This document shows positions 23,521 through 35,097 of a stretch of DNA of 64,000 nt, piece after piece. Every line of letters starts with the position of its first letter. The stretch's first letter is position 1. Source of the DNA: Kingdonia uniflora (lineage: Eukaryota; Streptophyta; Magnoliopsida; Ranunculales; Circaeasteraceae); contig JACGCM010002535.1 of the NCBI GenBank assembly GCA_014058105.1, forward strand, positions 2,232,001-2,296,000. Reading direction: 5' to 3'. Under the pieces are notes generated by a model, which was not told the DNA's origin, made no database searches, and was given only the letters and a program-made list of their open reading frames with translations. A program made the translations under genes and the position numbers.

Positions 23521-23689
23521 AGACGTGGGGAGAGTTCACGGGGCGATATGTTGTCAGAGAGTTTGAGTGATTGAAGAGGCATTACTAATGTATAAAGGAA
23601 TTATTCGTACTATACCAACTGAAATATAGTAGATATAGTATGAAGGTTATGTTGTAACAAAATTTATCTGATAGTAGAATTTATTTTAC

Positions 23690-24490
23690 TTTTTTTGCAA
23701 AAAGTAAGATTTATATAATTAAGGTTACAATTGAGGGGAGGCAAAGCCAAGCCCAATGAACCCAAAGACAAACAAGAGAGTCAAGAAACTTTAGAGAATC
23801 TAAAATAGCATACAAAGGGTTCTTCTACTTTTGTTAAGAAATGTGGTCTGCCTTGGAAGCTTTCAATGTTGCCCTCAGGGAGTAAAAGCCCCCTCTTTGA
23901 TGCTTGAGAGGCTGAGAAATTTGCTACTTTCCAACAGTGAGATAATGAATTCTTCATTCTATTCCATCTTGCTCTTTGAGGCCAGGGGATTTGCTCCTTT
24001 GTAAAATCTATGATAGTTGTTCGGGAATCAGATTCGATCCAAATATTCTTCCAATGATTTTGGGCTGCCCAATATAAAGTGCCTATTATTGCTTCACATT
24101 CCGAAAAGAAAATATTTTTAATGCCAATCCCTTTTGTAAGGACGCCAAGAACCTCCCCTTTGTGATTTCTTGCCACTGTACCAATTCCAGCTTTACCCGG
24201 AGAACCAACCACGGCAGCTCCGCTGCTAATTATCACTTCCTGGAACCAAGGATGAGCCCAAGTGCAGCTCTGAATTCTAGGTAAAGGTCTGGCCACTGTG
24301 GGAACTCCCAAAGCTGCAACTATATGAAGTTAAAGGCAGTTATTCGCCATACACTTTTTTGAAAGACCTGCTGCATTTTTAACTGCCACAAAGGTTTTCC
24401 TTTTTATATCACTGAAATAGAAAGTAATCCCCTCGAATAAGTGATCGATACACAGTTGTACAGACCTCTTAATGAACCAGTTATGGCGTA
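23690..24490 (-). mobile_element. 5'-truncated LINE with RNase H domain
   Basis: Minus-strand frame 24311-23781 carries the RVT_3-type RNase H of plant LINEs: GIGTVARNHKGEVLGVLTKG, FFSECEAIIGTLYWAAQNHW and IWIESDSRTTIIDF. The first catalytic Asp (pattern N-T-D-G-A) is lost (SSGAAV), the E and second D are kept. The 3' region reads ttgggctttgcctcccctc on the minus strand and ends in an A run (TTTTTTT on + at 23690-23696), typical for a LINE tail. No reverse transcriptase is present, so only the last part was inserted. It sits between the antisense gene and the tandem array of Tat copy 1; copy 2 lacks it, so it is younger than that element. Confidence 0.75.
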
Positions 24491-24529
24491 AAAGTTTGTC
24501 GTCTGTTAGCCGTATTGTAGAACCAATAG

Positions 24530-24725
24530 CCGACTTGTGGTATGATAAAGGATCGAATTGCCTGAAGTAATAAGCAATCTATTATGCAATAGAAGATCAT
24601 ATTGGCTGAAGCAACAAACGATCTGTAATGTATTTAGAATATCAATTTGGCTGGAGCAACAAGCGATCTATAATATATTTAAAAGATCAATTTGGCTGAA
24701 GCAGCAAACGATATGTAATTATAGA
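24530..24725. repeat. 44-45 bp tandem array in Tat copy 1
   Basis: About four units of a motif like ggctgaagcaacaaacgatctgtaa... with ttggct recurring at 24602, 24647 and 24692. The same motif and position are found in Tat copy 2 at 50588-50990, with more units. Confidence 0.75.
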
Positions 24726-25129
24726 TTAGGGTGAACACACTGGTAACCTGCGATATTATAAATGTGCTCTGTATATAGAAGTACTTATATGAGATAGTAG
24801 AAAAGTATTGTAATATAGGGTAACTAAACACAAGTATTTCATTGGTGTAAGATTGGCATACAAAAATATGAGATATAGTAGAAGAGTATTGTATGAAATA
24901 GTAGAAAGTACTGTGATTTAGGGCAATCAAACATAACTATTTCATTGATGTAAGAACGACATACAAGATGATAGATATAGTATAAGAGTATTGTATAAAA
25001 TAGTAGAAAGTACTATGATGTAGGTCAATCAAATATAAGTATTTTATTGATGCAAGAATAATGTACACACTTAGATGAAATAGTAAAATAGTACATTGTG
25101 ATCGAATATTATCTGCGATATAAATTTAA

Positions 25130-26373
25130 TCTCCTCGTACTCCAAGGATTAGGGACTCAATCTCCATTTTCTGTGACGGGGTCGTAAGAGTCAAGTTCAC
25201 TTTTTCTGATAATGATAAAAGGTCATTCCCAATTTTCTACAAGTTTCCTAGCATTGAGTTCCTTTATGTGTTTTGGTATCTCTCGTAGGATAAGATCTTT
25301 AATATTGAACTCTCAATGACGAACTTGTTTGATATATGACCTTGCTAAAGCCTGATGGTACCTTCCCAAGTTTATGACTGCTCTGTCTAATATTTCCTCA
25401 ATTTAATTCATGTTACACGCCAACTTGAACTCATTTTCTTCGTCTGTCATGGTATGGTCATGTATTGGGTGATGATATTGAGTGGGAATGATTGCTTTGG
25501 TTCTATATGCCAACAAGAATGTCGTACATCCAATCGATACACGGGGTGTTGCTCGGTATGCCCATAATACGTGTAGAAATTCTTGTACCTAATTACCCTT
25601 CTTTCCTGTCAAGCGCTTTTGGATTCCGTCGACTATAGTTCAATTGGTGATTTTGGCCTGACTATTTCCTTGTGGGTAATACAGATTTGAAGAAGTGTGG
25701 ATGATGTTATGCTGGTTGAGGAAATCAATGACCTTAGAACCAACAAACTATAGTCCATTTTCAATTCTAATTTGGCGGGGGCAGCCAAGCCGTATTATAA
25801 TAGTTTCCCATATAAACTTGATGACTTTGCCTTCACGTGTTCAATTAAAATGAATTGCTTCTACCAACTTGGTGAAATAGTTCGTTGCTATTAGGTGGCG
25901 TTTCCATTTTCCTAGTGCAGTTTGAAATTCCCCCACGAGATCGAGGGCCCGTCTTTTGAATGGCCAGATAACTTTGCTAGAATGAAGTTACAAAGCTGGA
26001 GCTCAAATTTTAGGTCCATGTTGTTGGTAGACATCACACTTGCTCGCATATTCGATGGCTCAAGCTTTCAATTTGGGCCAAAAGACTCCTTGATTAAGAG
26101 CTTGGTTTGCCAAAGATCGTCCTACCGCATGGGATCCACAAGTACCATCGTGCAGTTCGTGCGGAAGGCTTGGGCCTCTTTATCAGATAAACATTGTAAA
26201 TAGGATCCTGTAACTAAATTTTTGTAAAGGAGGTTATTTTCAACGACGTACCGTTTAGCATTATCCAACAAACGTCTTCTTTTAGTAGCATCATCAGGGA
26301 GTTCACCATCAAAAAAAATTGAGCTCGATGTATGTGAGGAAATGTCATCTCCAATCGTCTTCGACCTCTTCAC
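25130..26373 (-). pseudogene. Integrase of Tat copy 1 (inactive)
   Basis: Minus strand, 26373 to about 25130. The N-terminal zinc-finger region includes KRYVVENNLLYKNL and QCLSDKEAQAF. The core region reads ATNYFTK where the family has ATDYFTK, IENGL where it has TDNGP, and NSQAKITN where the family has NGQAE; so all three catalytic residues of the D-D-E triad are changed. The C-terminal part (about 25350-25130) resembles the copy 2 frame at 51535. Integrase inserts the DNA copy into the host genome. Many stops. Confidence 0.7.
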
Positions 26374-27420
26374 CGCCTCCAGTATTAATGGAATTTGAGC
26401 TAATGATATTAATAATGGGGGTAGATACTACTTAGATCTTCAAATATATCAAGCTTCTCTTCCAAGGACTCCTACATGATAGGCAAAGGAATTACAATCC
26501 CTATTTTCTCCACGAGGCAAATGTTCAATGATAGCCTTTTTAAATCTACTCATTCTGTCGGCTACTGCAGCGGCGTAATCGATCATTTTTCCATTTTTTT
26601 ATATTTGTCTATATAGAGGTTCACGATGAGTAAAGAGTCTGTATACACAGATAATTTGGGTACACCAATCTTTAGAGCCATATCTAGTCTGTGGATAAGT
26701 GCCTTATATTCGGTCTCATTGTTTATTGCTTCAAATTAGAGTTGAATTGATTTCTCAATTCTGTCATTGCAAAGTATGATAAGAACGATCTCGATACCTG
26801 ACCCAGCTGGTCCAGCAAAACCGTCAGTTAGAAGTCACCAACTTTTCTTAGATATCCAATCTGATTTTTCCCCAAACTGTTCCACACTAACATCGGTAAT
26901 ATCTTCTTCCCAGTCTGGGTCATCTACCAAAAGTTAACAAGTAAATCTACTACTAATTGCCCTTTTTTGGAATACCATGGTTCAAAATGTATATTGTGCT
27001 CACCAAGAGTAATCAACTATTGCTGGACTCGTCTAGATTTCTCTCGTTTAGACAAGATTTTGTGCAAGATATAATTTGTTATTACACGAACAGAATGAGC
27101 TTAAAAATATTGTTTTAACTTCTACGATGTATAGGCGAGAGCCAAAAGCAGTTTTTAAATATTAGTGTGCCGTCTTTCTGTTGAAGTAAGAGTCTTGTTG
27201 ATAAAGTAGACAGATTTCTCTGTCTTTTTATCAAGTCGAATGAGGACTGAGCTCAGTGACTCATCAGTAACGACGAGATATATCGTGAGCTCTTCTCCTT
27301 CTTTGGGTGTACTCATTGCTGGTATATTTCACAAATAGCTTTTTTGTTCCTGAAATGCTGATTTATATTTTATAGTCCACTCGATCTCGTGATCTTTTTT
27401 AAGTTTTCTTTTCATTGTCC
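26374..27420 (-). pseudogene. RNase H and second (archaeal-type) RNase H of Tat copy 1
   Basis: The minus strand reads AMSTPKEGEELTIYLVVTDE, SLSSVLIRLDKKTEKSVYFI and YILHKILSKREKSRRVQ, the gypsy RNase H. Further on it gives LYSSxTS with PNIRHLSTD and MFASWRK-type pieces matching the second RNase H of copy 2. Two tandem RNase H domains are the known hallmark of the Tat lineage. Stops throughout. Confidence 0.6.
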
Positions 27421-28390
27421 CTTCGCGCAGTAGGTCGAATAACCATCAACACCAATCTGAAGACTTGGAAATAAAATGATTTAGTGTTGCTATCTTGCCG
27501 ACTATCTTTTGTACATATTTCTTTGTCTTTAGTGAAGGCATGGATAATAAAGCACAGATACGATCTGGATCAGCTTCGATTCCTTGCTTGCTGATCAAAT
27601 GTCCCAAGAATTTGCCTGATTGAACTCTGAATTAACATTTGTCAGGATTTAGCCTTATCCTGTTGGACCGCAGAATTTCAAAGGTCATGTGTAAATCAGG
27701 AAGATGGTTTTCTTTCTTAAGATATTTACACGGTATATCATCAATGTACACTTCCATTATTTTCCAAAGATGGTCCTTGAACATCTGTATCATCAGTCTT
27801 TGGTAAGTGACTCCTGCATTCTTGAGGCCGAAAGGTATAACCTTGTAATAATTTAAACCATGCTCTGTGATAAAAGCTATTTTCACTTTATCATCGGGCA
27901 ACAGAGGTATTTGATTGTATCCAAATACGGCATCCATCATGGATAAAAGTTCGTGCCCTGCAGAGGAATCGAGCAGATGGTTGATGATAAGAAGTGGGAA
28001 ACTATCTTTTGGAGTATATTTATTGAGGTCTATGAAATTCTCGTATATTCTGATCTTGCCATTTTTCTTCGAAACTGCTACAATATTTGAGATCCATTCA
28101 GGGTAGCTGGTTTTCGGATAAAATTGACTTCAATGAGTTTATCGATCTCTTTGTTGACCTCTTCTTAGAGACTTGGTACTAAAGTTCTTCGTTTCTATTT
28201 GGCCACCTCAGCTTTATCTTTTAAACTAAGCTTGTGGCAAGCCAAATTTAGATCAATTCCTGGCATTTTATGGAATATCCATACGAAGACATCACTCCTG
28301 TCTTTAAGAAACTGAATAAGAGTATCACGCTCTATTGAGGGTAAAAGAGTTCCAATATAGGTAACCCGTTTGCCTCCACTGATTTTGTAG
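27421..28390 (-). pseudogene. Reverse transcriptase of Tat copy 1
   Basis: Minus-strand frame 27940-27632 contains MMDAVFGYNQIPLLPDDK, YKVIPFGLKNAGVTYQRL and EVYIDDI, the catalytic Y-I-D-D of reverse transcriptase. Then follow IRLNPDKC and, across a stop, GKFLGHLISKQGIEADPDRI and VGKIATLNHFISKS. The N-terminal part upstream of 27940 runs over stops to about 28390 (CHKLSLKD-like pieces). It copies element RNA into DNA. The Y-x-D-D is intact but the frame is broken in at least five places. Confidence 0.8.
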
Positions 28391-29420
28391 TATTCTATAG
28401 TTTTTACACATAGCAGCTATTTTTCTGTAAAGTTCTCTGTAATGTTCTCTGTAGTTTTCTATAATTTTTATGTGAGCTACTATACTGGTGGTTTTGTCAC
28501 TGTAGTAATAATGTTTTCACAAGCTCGAGCTAGCTTCTGACTGCCTTTGATTTTGTAAGTGCCACCATTCCAATCGAATCGCAGCGCCAAGTGATAGATC
28601 GATAAGATAGTTCATATGTTATGTAGCCAACAACATCCCATGATCCCCAAATAATAAGATTTTCCATTGATAAAGTGAAATACTACGTCAACCATTTCTG
28701 GTCCAGCAGTAATAGGAAGAATGATCTTTCCTACACGCTCTTCTTTAGAACCATTGTAACCACTGATATCAATTTCACTAGGCTATACCTTATCGGCCAA
28801 TCCCATATGACCAATCATGCTTAGGAAAAGTAGCTCGATACTACTGCCAGTATCCAACACCATTGTATGTAAACGATAGTTCTCATTTTCAGCATGATCA
28901 CGAGTGCATCATGATAAGAAAAATTGGCATGTCGAACGTCGCAATCTACAAAGGAGATCCCTGTATGTTGAGAACTAGATACAAAGAGTAATCGGTCTTC
29001 ATTAACAACCTTGGCCCAATCGTGGCATTGGCCGAAACGTCGTCTTTTATATCTGATTGACCTGTTAATGGTATGAGTCTCGATAAAGTGGTTGAGGGAG
29101 ATGTGATATAAAGGTTTTTTCTCTACCGCTCCTTCTATCTATACGATCTCAGTGGTAAGCTTATAACTCCTATTTTTGTAACTTTCAACGTCCACGATGT
29201 ACTCATACATTCGTCCGTCTGCAAAAATATACTCTAATAGTCGTTGTAAAGCAAAACAATGTTCCGTGTCAGAATGTTGAACTTTTTGGTGTATGCAATA
29301 TGGCTTGTTTTCGATGGGTTGGAGATACAGGGCATTGAGGAAGAATTTATCCTTTTGAAGTATAGGATATATGTTGGCAATTGTGATACATATCTTGGGA
29401 AGACAAGGCTTGGGCATATA
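28391..29420 (-). pseudogene. Aspartic protease region of Tat copy 1
   Basis: Frame 29417-29139 (FADGRMYEYIVDVESYKNRS) matches the copy 2 frame at 55351 (FADGRMHEYIVDIENYKNWT). It continues over stops to a region at 28860-28780 comparable to copy 2's MMIDNGSTIKLLF, the retropepsin active-site segment. The protease cuts the Gag-Pol polyprotein. Confidence 0.55.
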
Positions 29421-29559
29421 ACTACTTCTCCGAGTTTGGTCATCATTAGATTTGGTCTACTTCCTGTCACCTCCGTGATTTGCAGCACGATTGAACTCTT
29501 GTTCTGTGGATTGATCTTTTGATGTCAAGGTTAATTTATGGATTTTCTACCTTTTGGAT

Positions 29560-30634
29560 ACCATCTTTTTGAGATTGATATATCCGTTGACCTTTTCGAT
29601 CATTTCTTCCATAGTCGTAGGTTTGTTTAAAATTAGGTACTCCTTCGCCCTTCCATCCACGAGCAAAGCATTGGTGAAGGCTGAAAAAGTAATTTTCTGA
29701 TCAAGTCAGTCCACCTTTCTGGTCAACTCCAAGAATTTCTTAGTAAACGTTTTGAGCTTCTTTCCTGGCACCTATTTAAGGCTGAACGGAGAATATAGAT
29801 TCTTCTCTTTGACTCTGTTGTGTGAGTAATTCTTGACAAAGAGTTCCTGCAACTGTTCGAACATTGTAATTAACCCTTTTTGTAGTGAGTGGAACCATCG
29901 CAAAGGTTCGCCTTGTAGGATAGTACGAAAGAAATGGCATAAAATGTGGTTGGATGTAGAATGCAAGCCTAAAGAATCATGGAATTCTTGAAAGTGCTCT
30001 ACGGGATCATTTCCCCAGTATTTTTGAATTTTCAGGGTGTGGAATCTTGTGGGAACTTTGCCCTCCAATAGATCTTTAGCAATCGGGGTCTTTTGTAACC
30101 TGTTGTGAATGTTTTTAATGGTTTGAGCCTGGGCTTTGAATAATTCTTTGATACGCTTTTTAAAATGTTCCTGAGTTACATACTGACAAGCTATGATGAT
30201 CTGGTGTGGGATGTATCCTTTGCGAAGGTTATGGTCGCTACTCCCCTCACTTAGTCGTTCATGTGCTGGAATACAAACTTTGCTTGTCTGACTCCAGCAA
30301 AACTACCATCAACTTCTTGGTGGACTTCCTGTACCTGAGATGGTTCAACCCCAGCTTGATTATGATTAAATTGAATTTCACCTCCAAGGCTATTGACGTG
30401 AGGTCCAAGCCTGTCTCGAGCAGAAATTCATGAAGCGGCTGGCAGCACTCCTTTATTCTTCTGGGCTGCAATCTGTTGTCCTTGCAGAACCTTCAACACA
30501 TCTTGAACACCAGCCAGCTATTTTTCTATAGTAGCTCGTTTTTTTGTTTTAGAGTTCAGAGTGGCCTGTTTTTCTACTGGTACGACATTTCCTTCTACTG
30601 GAGAAATATGCATACTCTAGTCTAGAAGTGGCAT
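29560..30634 (-). pseudogene. Gag of Tat copy 1
   Basis: From a likely start at 30634 on the minus strand. Diagnostic pieces are LKVLQGQQIAAQKNKGVLPA, MEGKVPTRFHTLKIQKYWGN, DPVEHFQEFHDSLGLHSTSN and GEPLRWFHSLQKGLITMFEQ, followed by ELFVKNYSHNRVKEKNLYS. They align with Gag of copies B and 2. Gag forms the particle. Several stops; no zinc knuckle could be recognised. Confidence 0.75.
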
Positions 30635-30684
30635 TATGTAGAGAGATAATCAGCTATTTATAAGAAAATAGGATTGAGAACTTT

Positions 30685-30705
30685 ACTCCCACAGATGGCG
30701 CAAAA
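30685..30705 (-). other. Primer-binding site of Tat copy 1
   Basis: The minus strand reads ttttgcgccatctgtgggag next to the LTR; compare the sites of elements B and copy 2. Confidence 0.6.
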
Positions 30706-31268
30706 TATAATAGCCTAATTTCGTATTTCAAACTTAGTCTTTACACCAAAGATAATCAAAGCATTTAGATGAGCAATGAACGAATAATAGCACAATGTTT
30801 AGCATGGAAAACCTTTGAATATGTTAAAAACTATGACCTCTCTTGAGGATTTAGAAAGAGAAATGTTATTGATAGTTACTTGCTATTACAAGGGATGCTC
30901 TGAGTATTTTGTATAGAGTGTTTGAGTGAGGATTCATCCATCCTTCATCTGGAATTCTCTGGTCCTATTTATAGCTCTTGTAATATGACCATTTGACGAC
31001 CATTATTATTCTTAATGATGGATGTTATAATATATAATTAATAGTCTTTCAACTAATTGTGTAACGGTCTGATCTTGCTGTCTCGTGACGGCTTTATTAA
31101 TAACGGAGTGCTTGTTGACTCGAACTATTGATGTAGAGGTCAAAAATGTTGAATAGAACTTATTTCATAATGTGCCATAAATGTGCCACGTGTATGTTGA
31201 TGAGGTCGAGTGAATGTATAATGGTCGAAGATGAAGCTTGAGTTCGAGATGCGAAATAAGCCACTACA
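30706..31268 (-). repeat. 5' LTR of Tat copy 1
   Basis: 563 bases opening tataatagcc (from tgtaatagcc) and closing gccactaca. Matches the copy 2 LTRs along its length, for example tttagcatggaaaacctttg and gagttcgagatgcgaaataa. The 3' LTR is missing. Confidence 0.85.
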
Positions 31269-31890
31269 GTATGCAATTCCGAATACTAGTATCAAAAACC
31301 AAAATAGCATATCTTCTTTATTAGAGATGCTCTAAATGGTTGGGTTTTACTTTGGACCACGTAAACTTGGTTACATTAACGGGTAAAAAGGGTAAAATAG
31401 ATTTTTACATGCAAGGGTAATATATGTCTTATTGGAAAATGTTTCAGTCAAATACTCATAGCCACCCTATTGATGTTTTGAACCCAAGTTAATGGAAAGA
31501 GACTTCCCAAGCCATATATGAGAACTAATGTAAACCCAGGCTTACTTATGAACGAAATTTACCCATTAATTGTTAGTGTTATGGGATCTTCGTAGACTGT
31601 AGGGATATAAGGGCTTACTTGCGGTTTACTTGTGACTTGAGAAATGTGTGGTATGGTAGTAGCTTTTGTGCTATTCGGAAAAGATTGAGGTTTAGAGGGA
31701 AAGAGAGTTTAATGTTTTTTCATTCTTTCTGACATATACATAACTATCACTACAAGAACTTAATTAGTCTTATAGGGGCGGTGGTAATGTTTATAGTCAG
31801 TGGAGGCCTCTTCGCTAACGTAAGTAAAAAAAACTAGGCCAAAACATTAGGGAAGGGGCCCTGATGTTAAGCTTTCTTACTTGGGTTAAC
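31269..31890. other. Non-coding stretch with a CACTA-type terminus
   Basis: No gene seen. At 31748 the string cactacaagaac followed by GC-rich sequence looks like the end of a CACTA (En/Spm) element pointing right. A weak inverted match, gttcttgtagg, lies at 38551 beyond the MULE. No CACTA transposase was found. Confidence 0.35.
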
Positions 31891-32180
31891 GAGTGCATTT
31901 TTGTTGTTTTCATTTTTTGCTGCTATTGCCGTTGCTCCAATCGGATGCTGACATGTGGGCTTTATGAGTTGTAAAAAATTTTAGCTCTACCTCTCCCTCT
32001 GCCCAAGACTTTTTGGGGCAGTCTTCCGGGTACCACCAAATAAAAATAAATATAAGACATCAAATTACTCTTGTTTGCGTTATAGCTCTCCTCTTTTCTC
32101 TTTTTCTCTCTCCTTTTCTTCTACCTTCCTCTCGGTCCCCACACTACCACCATCGATGTCACCCACTTTTTAAAGCTTGA
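31891..32180 (+). repeat. Left terminal inverted repeat of the MULE
   Basis: Matches the reverse complement of 38128-38412 from the first base (gagtgcatttttg) through ccaccaaataaaaataaat and a CT-rich stretch to about ccaccatcgatg...cacccac. MULE TIRs of this length usually carry promoter and transposase-binding sites. Confidence 0.85.
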
Positions 32181-32581
32181 AATCAAAAGCTAACATACAA
32201 AACAATAATGTATTGATGGTTGCTTCCACTTTTACATACTTGCCTCCCATATTATAATAATTTAATTTATGAAGTTATTTTTTCCCTAAAATTCATATGT
32301 TAGATCTTTGCTCCAACTTCAATGGGACCTCTATTTAGAACTAATAAATCTAGTTCTTTATTTGAATTTTTCTCTTCTTATCAATATTTCTTAAATAATA
32401 AAAGTAAACAACTTCAATTAATAAAATTCCAAAACATATTAGAAGTTTCGTACCTATGAACTCCTTAAGTCTTGTGTTCTTATTAAATTGTAACCCTTTT
32501 TTTCTCCTAATATACTCATACTTTTTGCAAAAAAAATTATGTTCTTATTAAATTTAAACATGTAGGTTAGTATTTCACAAG

Positions 32582-34985
32582 ATGAATAATCAAGAGGGGT
32601 TAATGGTGCAACCCAACACACCTCCACCATTTATTCCATCAGATATTGAGAACGAAGTGGACAAACCATTTGTCCCGGTAAGAATCGTTCCTAAGTTGCT
32701 TATGTAATTTATGTTTAATTATTACTATTTATTTACATATAACTTGTTTTACATATTTCAAATCATGATGATAGGAAATATAATTTTCGATGATTGTACA
32801 TATTTCGTACTCTTTAAATACCGCAGATGGACAACGACGAGGAAGAAATTATAGAATTGGGTGATGATCAAGAAAGTGATGAAGAAAATGTTGTGAGTGA
32901 TGATGAGATCAATACTAAAGAAACTAACGAGATGCTTAGTAATTATCAGATACCTACTCTTGGAATGGATTTTGGGTCAGAAAAAAAGCATACAAGTGTT
33001 ATAACTTTTATGCAAGATATGTTGGGTTTAGTGTAAGAAAACACCAAATCACAAGAAATAAAGCTAATGGGACTATTGTTAGAAGACAGTTGTGTTGTTC
33101 AAATGAGGGTAGCTACCAAAAAAAAATTACTTCCAAGAAAAAAAAAGGAGAGAAAGAAGGTGTGGGTGTCTTGCTATGCTTGAGATAGATTGAACGCTAA
33201 TGAAAAATACCGAGTAACAAAATTTTTGGAAGAGCACAATCTTGAACTAGTTGATGCATCAAGTACACATTTATTGAGGTCTCAATGAAAGATAGCACCT
33301 GAGAAAGCCTCGATGATTATTAAAATGCAAGTTACTGGAATTCCAAGATGCCAAATATTTCGTTACATGCGGGGGGAAGCAGGTGGAGCTCAAAATCTTA
33401 ATTTTTTGAAGGAAGATTCTGATAGCTTGATTATGAGAGCTAGTACCAAATTTTACATAAAGGTGATGCATTGTGTCTACTTGACTACTTCAAAAAAAAG
33501 ATGAGAAAAAGTACTTTTTTTCTTCAATTCGGACTAACGAAGAAAGTGAGATAACTGGTGTTTTTTGGTCGGAAGCTAAATTAAGGAGCGATTACGGGTT
33601 TTTTGGAGATGTTATGTCATTTGATACAACTTATCTCACAAATAAATATAAGATGAAATGTGCTTCTCTAATTGGTTTAAATAACCATGTCCATAATATA
33701 ATGTTTGGATGTGCTTTATTAGATGATGAAACAACTTACGCATTTATTTGGTGTTTTAGAACCTTTTTAGAAGCTATGGCGGAAAACATCCAAAAGTAAT
33801 ATTTACAGACCAAGCAATGGCAATGATAAACGCTATCAGCGAGGTACTTCTAGAAACTCACCATATGTTATGCATTTGGCATATTTTTCATAATGCTACA
33901 AAACAAATTTCTCATGTTCTCAAACAATACAAGTTTTTTTCAAAGGAATTTAAGATATGTATTTACAAACCAGAATTGGTTGAAGAGTTTGAAGATATGT
34001 AGCACAAATTAATTGATAAATGTAAGCTACAAGAAAATGAGTGGTTGAACAGAATCTACAAGCTATACGAGAAATGGGCTCAAGTTTATGGGAGAAAACA
34101 TTTTTGTGCAGGTATGACTACTACACAGAGAAGTGAGAGCATAAACAATTTTTTGAAAAAGTTTTTCACAAGAAAACTTGTTATTCGAGAACTAGTAGGA
34201 CAATACAATGAAGCAATGGCTGATAGAATTAAGACGGAAAGGAAGGCAAATAATTACACGACACAAACAAATGTAAATCTTTTATTCGAGTGGGCTGTTG
34301 AGCGTAAAGCGTCAAAGAAGTATACTACAAAAAATTTCAAAGAATTCCAGAATAAGATGGTCAAAGCGTTTGATTTAAAGTTGGCATCTACTGGTGACAA
34401 TGAGGGTATATACACGTATAGTGCCTCCAAATTTGAAAATTCTAGAATGATTCCATCACTTAAATATAAGCCATCAGAGAAGTTGGTGACTTGTAGTTGT
34501 AAGAAATTTGAATTCCATGGCTATCTTTGTTCTCATGCAATAAAATTATTTCGAGACTTGGAGGTGTCTAATTTACCATCACATTACTACTTGAAGAGAT
34601 GGAGGATCGATGCTACAGAAGGCATAACATGTGATGCTCATGGAGACACTATTATAGTTGATTGCCAGCCAGGTTTTACAGCTCAGTACAGCGAGCTATA
34701 TCACATTTAACTCAATATATTGTATCTTACGCTGTAAAAATTAATGCACTATGTAGTACAATTAAGACTGGGTTGCTAAAACTTAAAGGAATAGTAGGCA
34801 CCCATATTATTTCTCAAAAATACTCTGATGAGGAATCGCAGATTATAAGCAACAAAAATTCTAACGTTCCTAATGAAGATTCTTTAACTCAAGAGGTTAT
34901 ATTGTAAAATCAAAAACAAGCTGCAACCAAAGATCAATAAAAACGTAGAATCGAGAGCTCACTGGAAAAATTAAAGCCAAGAAGA
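32582..34985 (+). pseudogene. FAR1-type MULE transposase (broken)
   Basis: Exon 1 (32582-32677, 32 codons, followed by gtaaga) and exon 2 from 32827 after a cag acceptor encode an acidic N-terminus and then a decayed FAR1 DNA-binding domain. The MULE core reads TGVFWSEAKLRSDYGFFGDV, MSFDTTYLTNKYKMK, HNIMFGCALLDDETTYAFIW and CIWHIFHNATKQISHV. The catalytic triad is visible: D at 33623 (SFDTTY), D in FTDQA at 33807 and E at 34135 (TQRSESINNF). The SWIM zinc finger reads TCSCKKFEFHGYLCSHAIKL at about 34488-34545. So the active-site residues survive, but stops at 33034, 33181, 33287, 33502 and 34000 and a shift near 33783 break the frame. It would act in the nucleus to mobilise this element. Confidence 0.9.
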
Positions 34986-35097
34986 TAAAGGTTCTTCCAA
35001 AATAATCAACAATGATTGTAGGTAAGTATAAAAAATTAGTTATTTATATTTTACGATAATCTTTTCTTCCATACTTATTTTGTGCAATTAATACAGA

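Noticed and set aside
23781..24311. 176-codon frame considered as a host RNase H gene
   Set aside because: Flanked by a LINE-type tail and A run and lacking the first catalytic Asp; better explained as a LINE fragment.
24530..24725. Tandem array considered as CRISPR-like
   Set aside because: Units are contiguous without unique spacers and lie in a plant retrotransposon.
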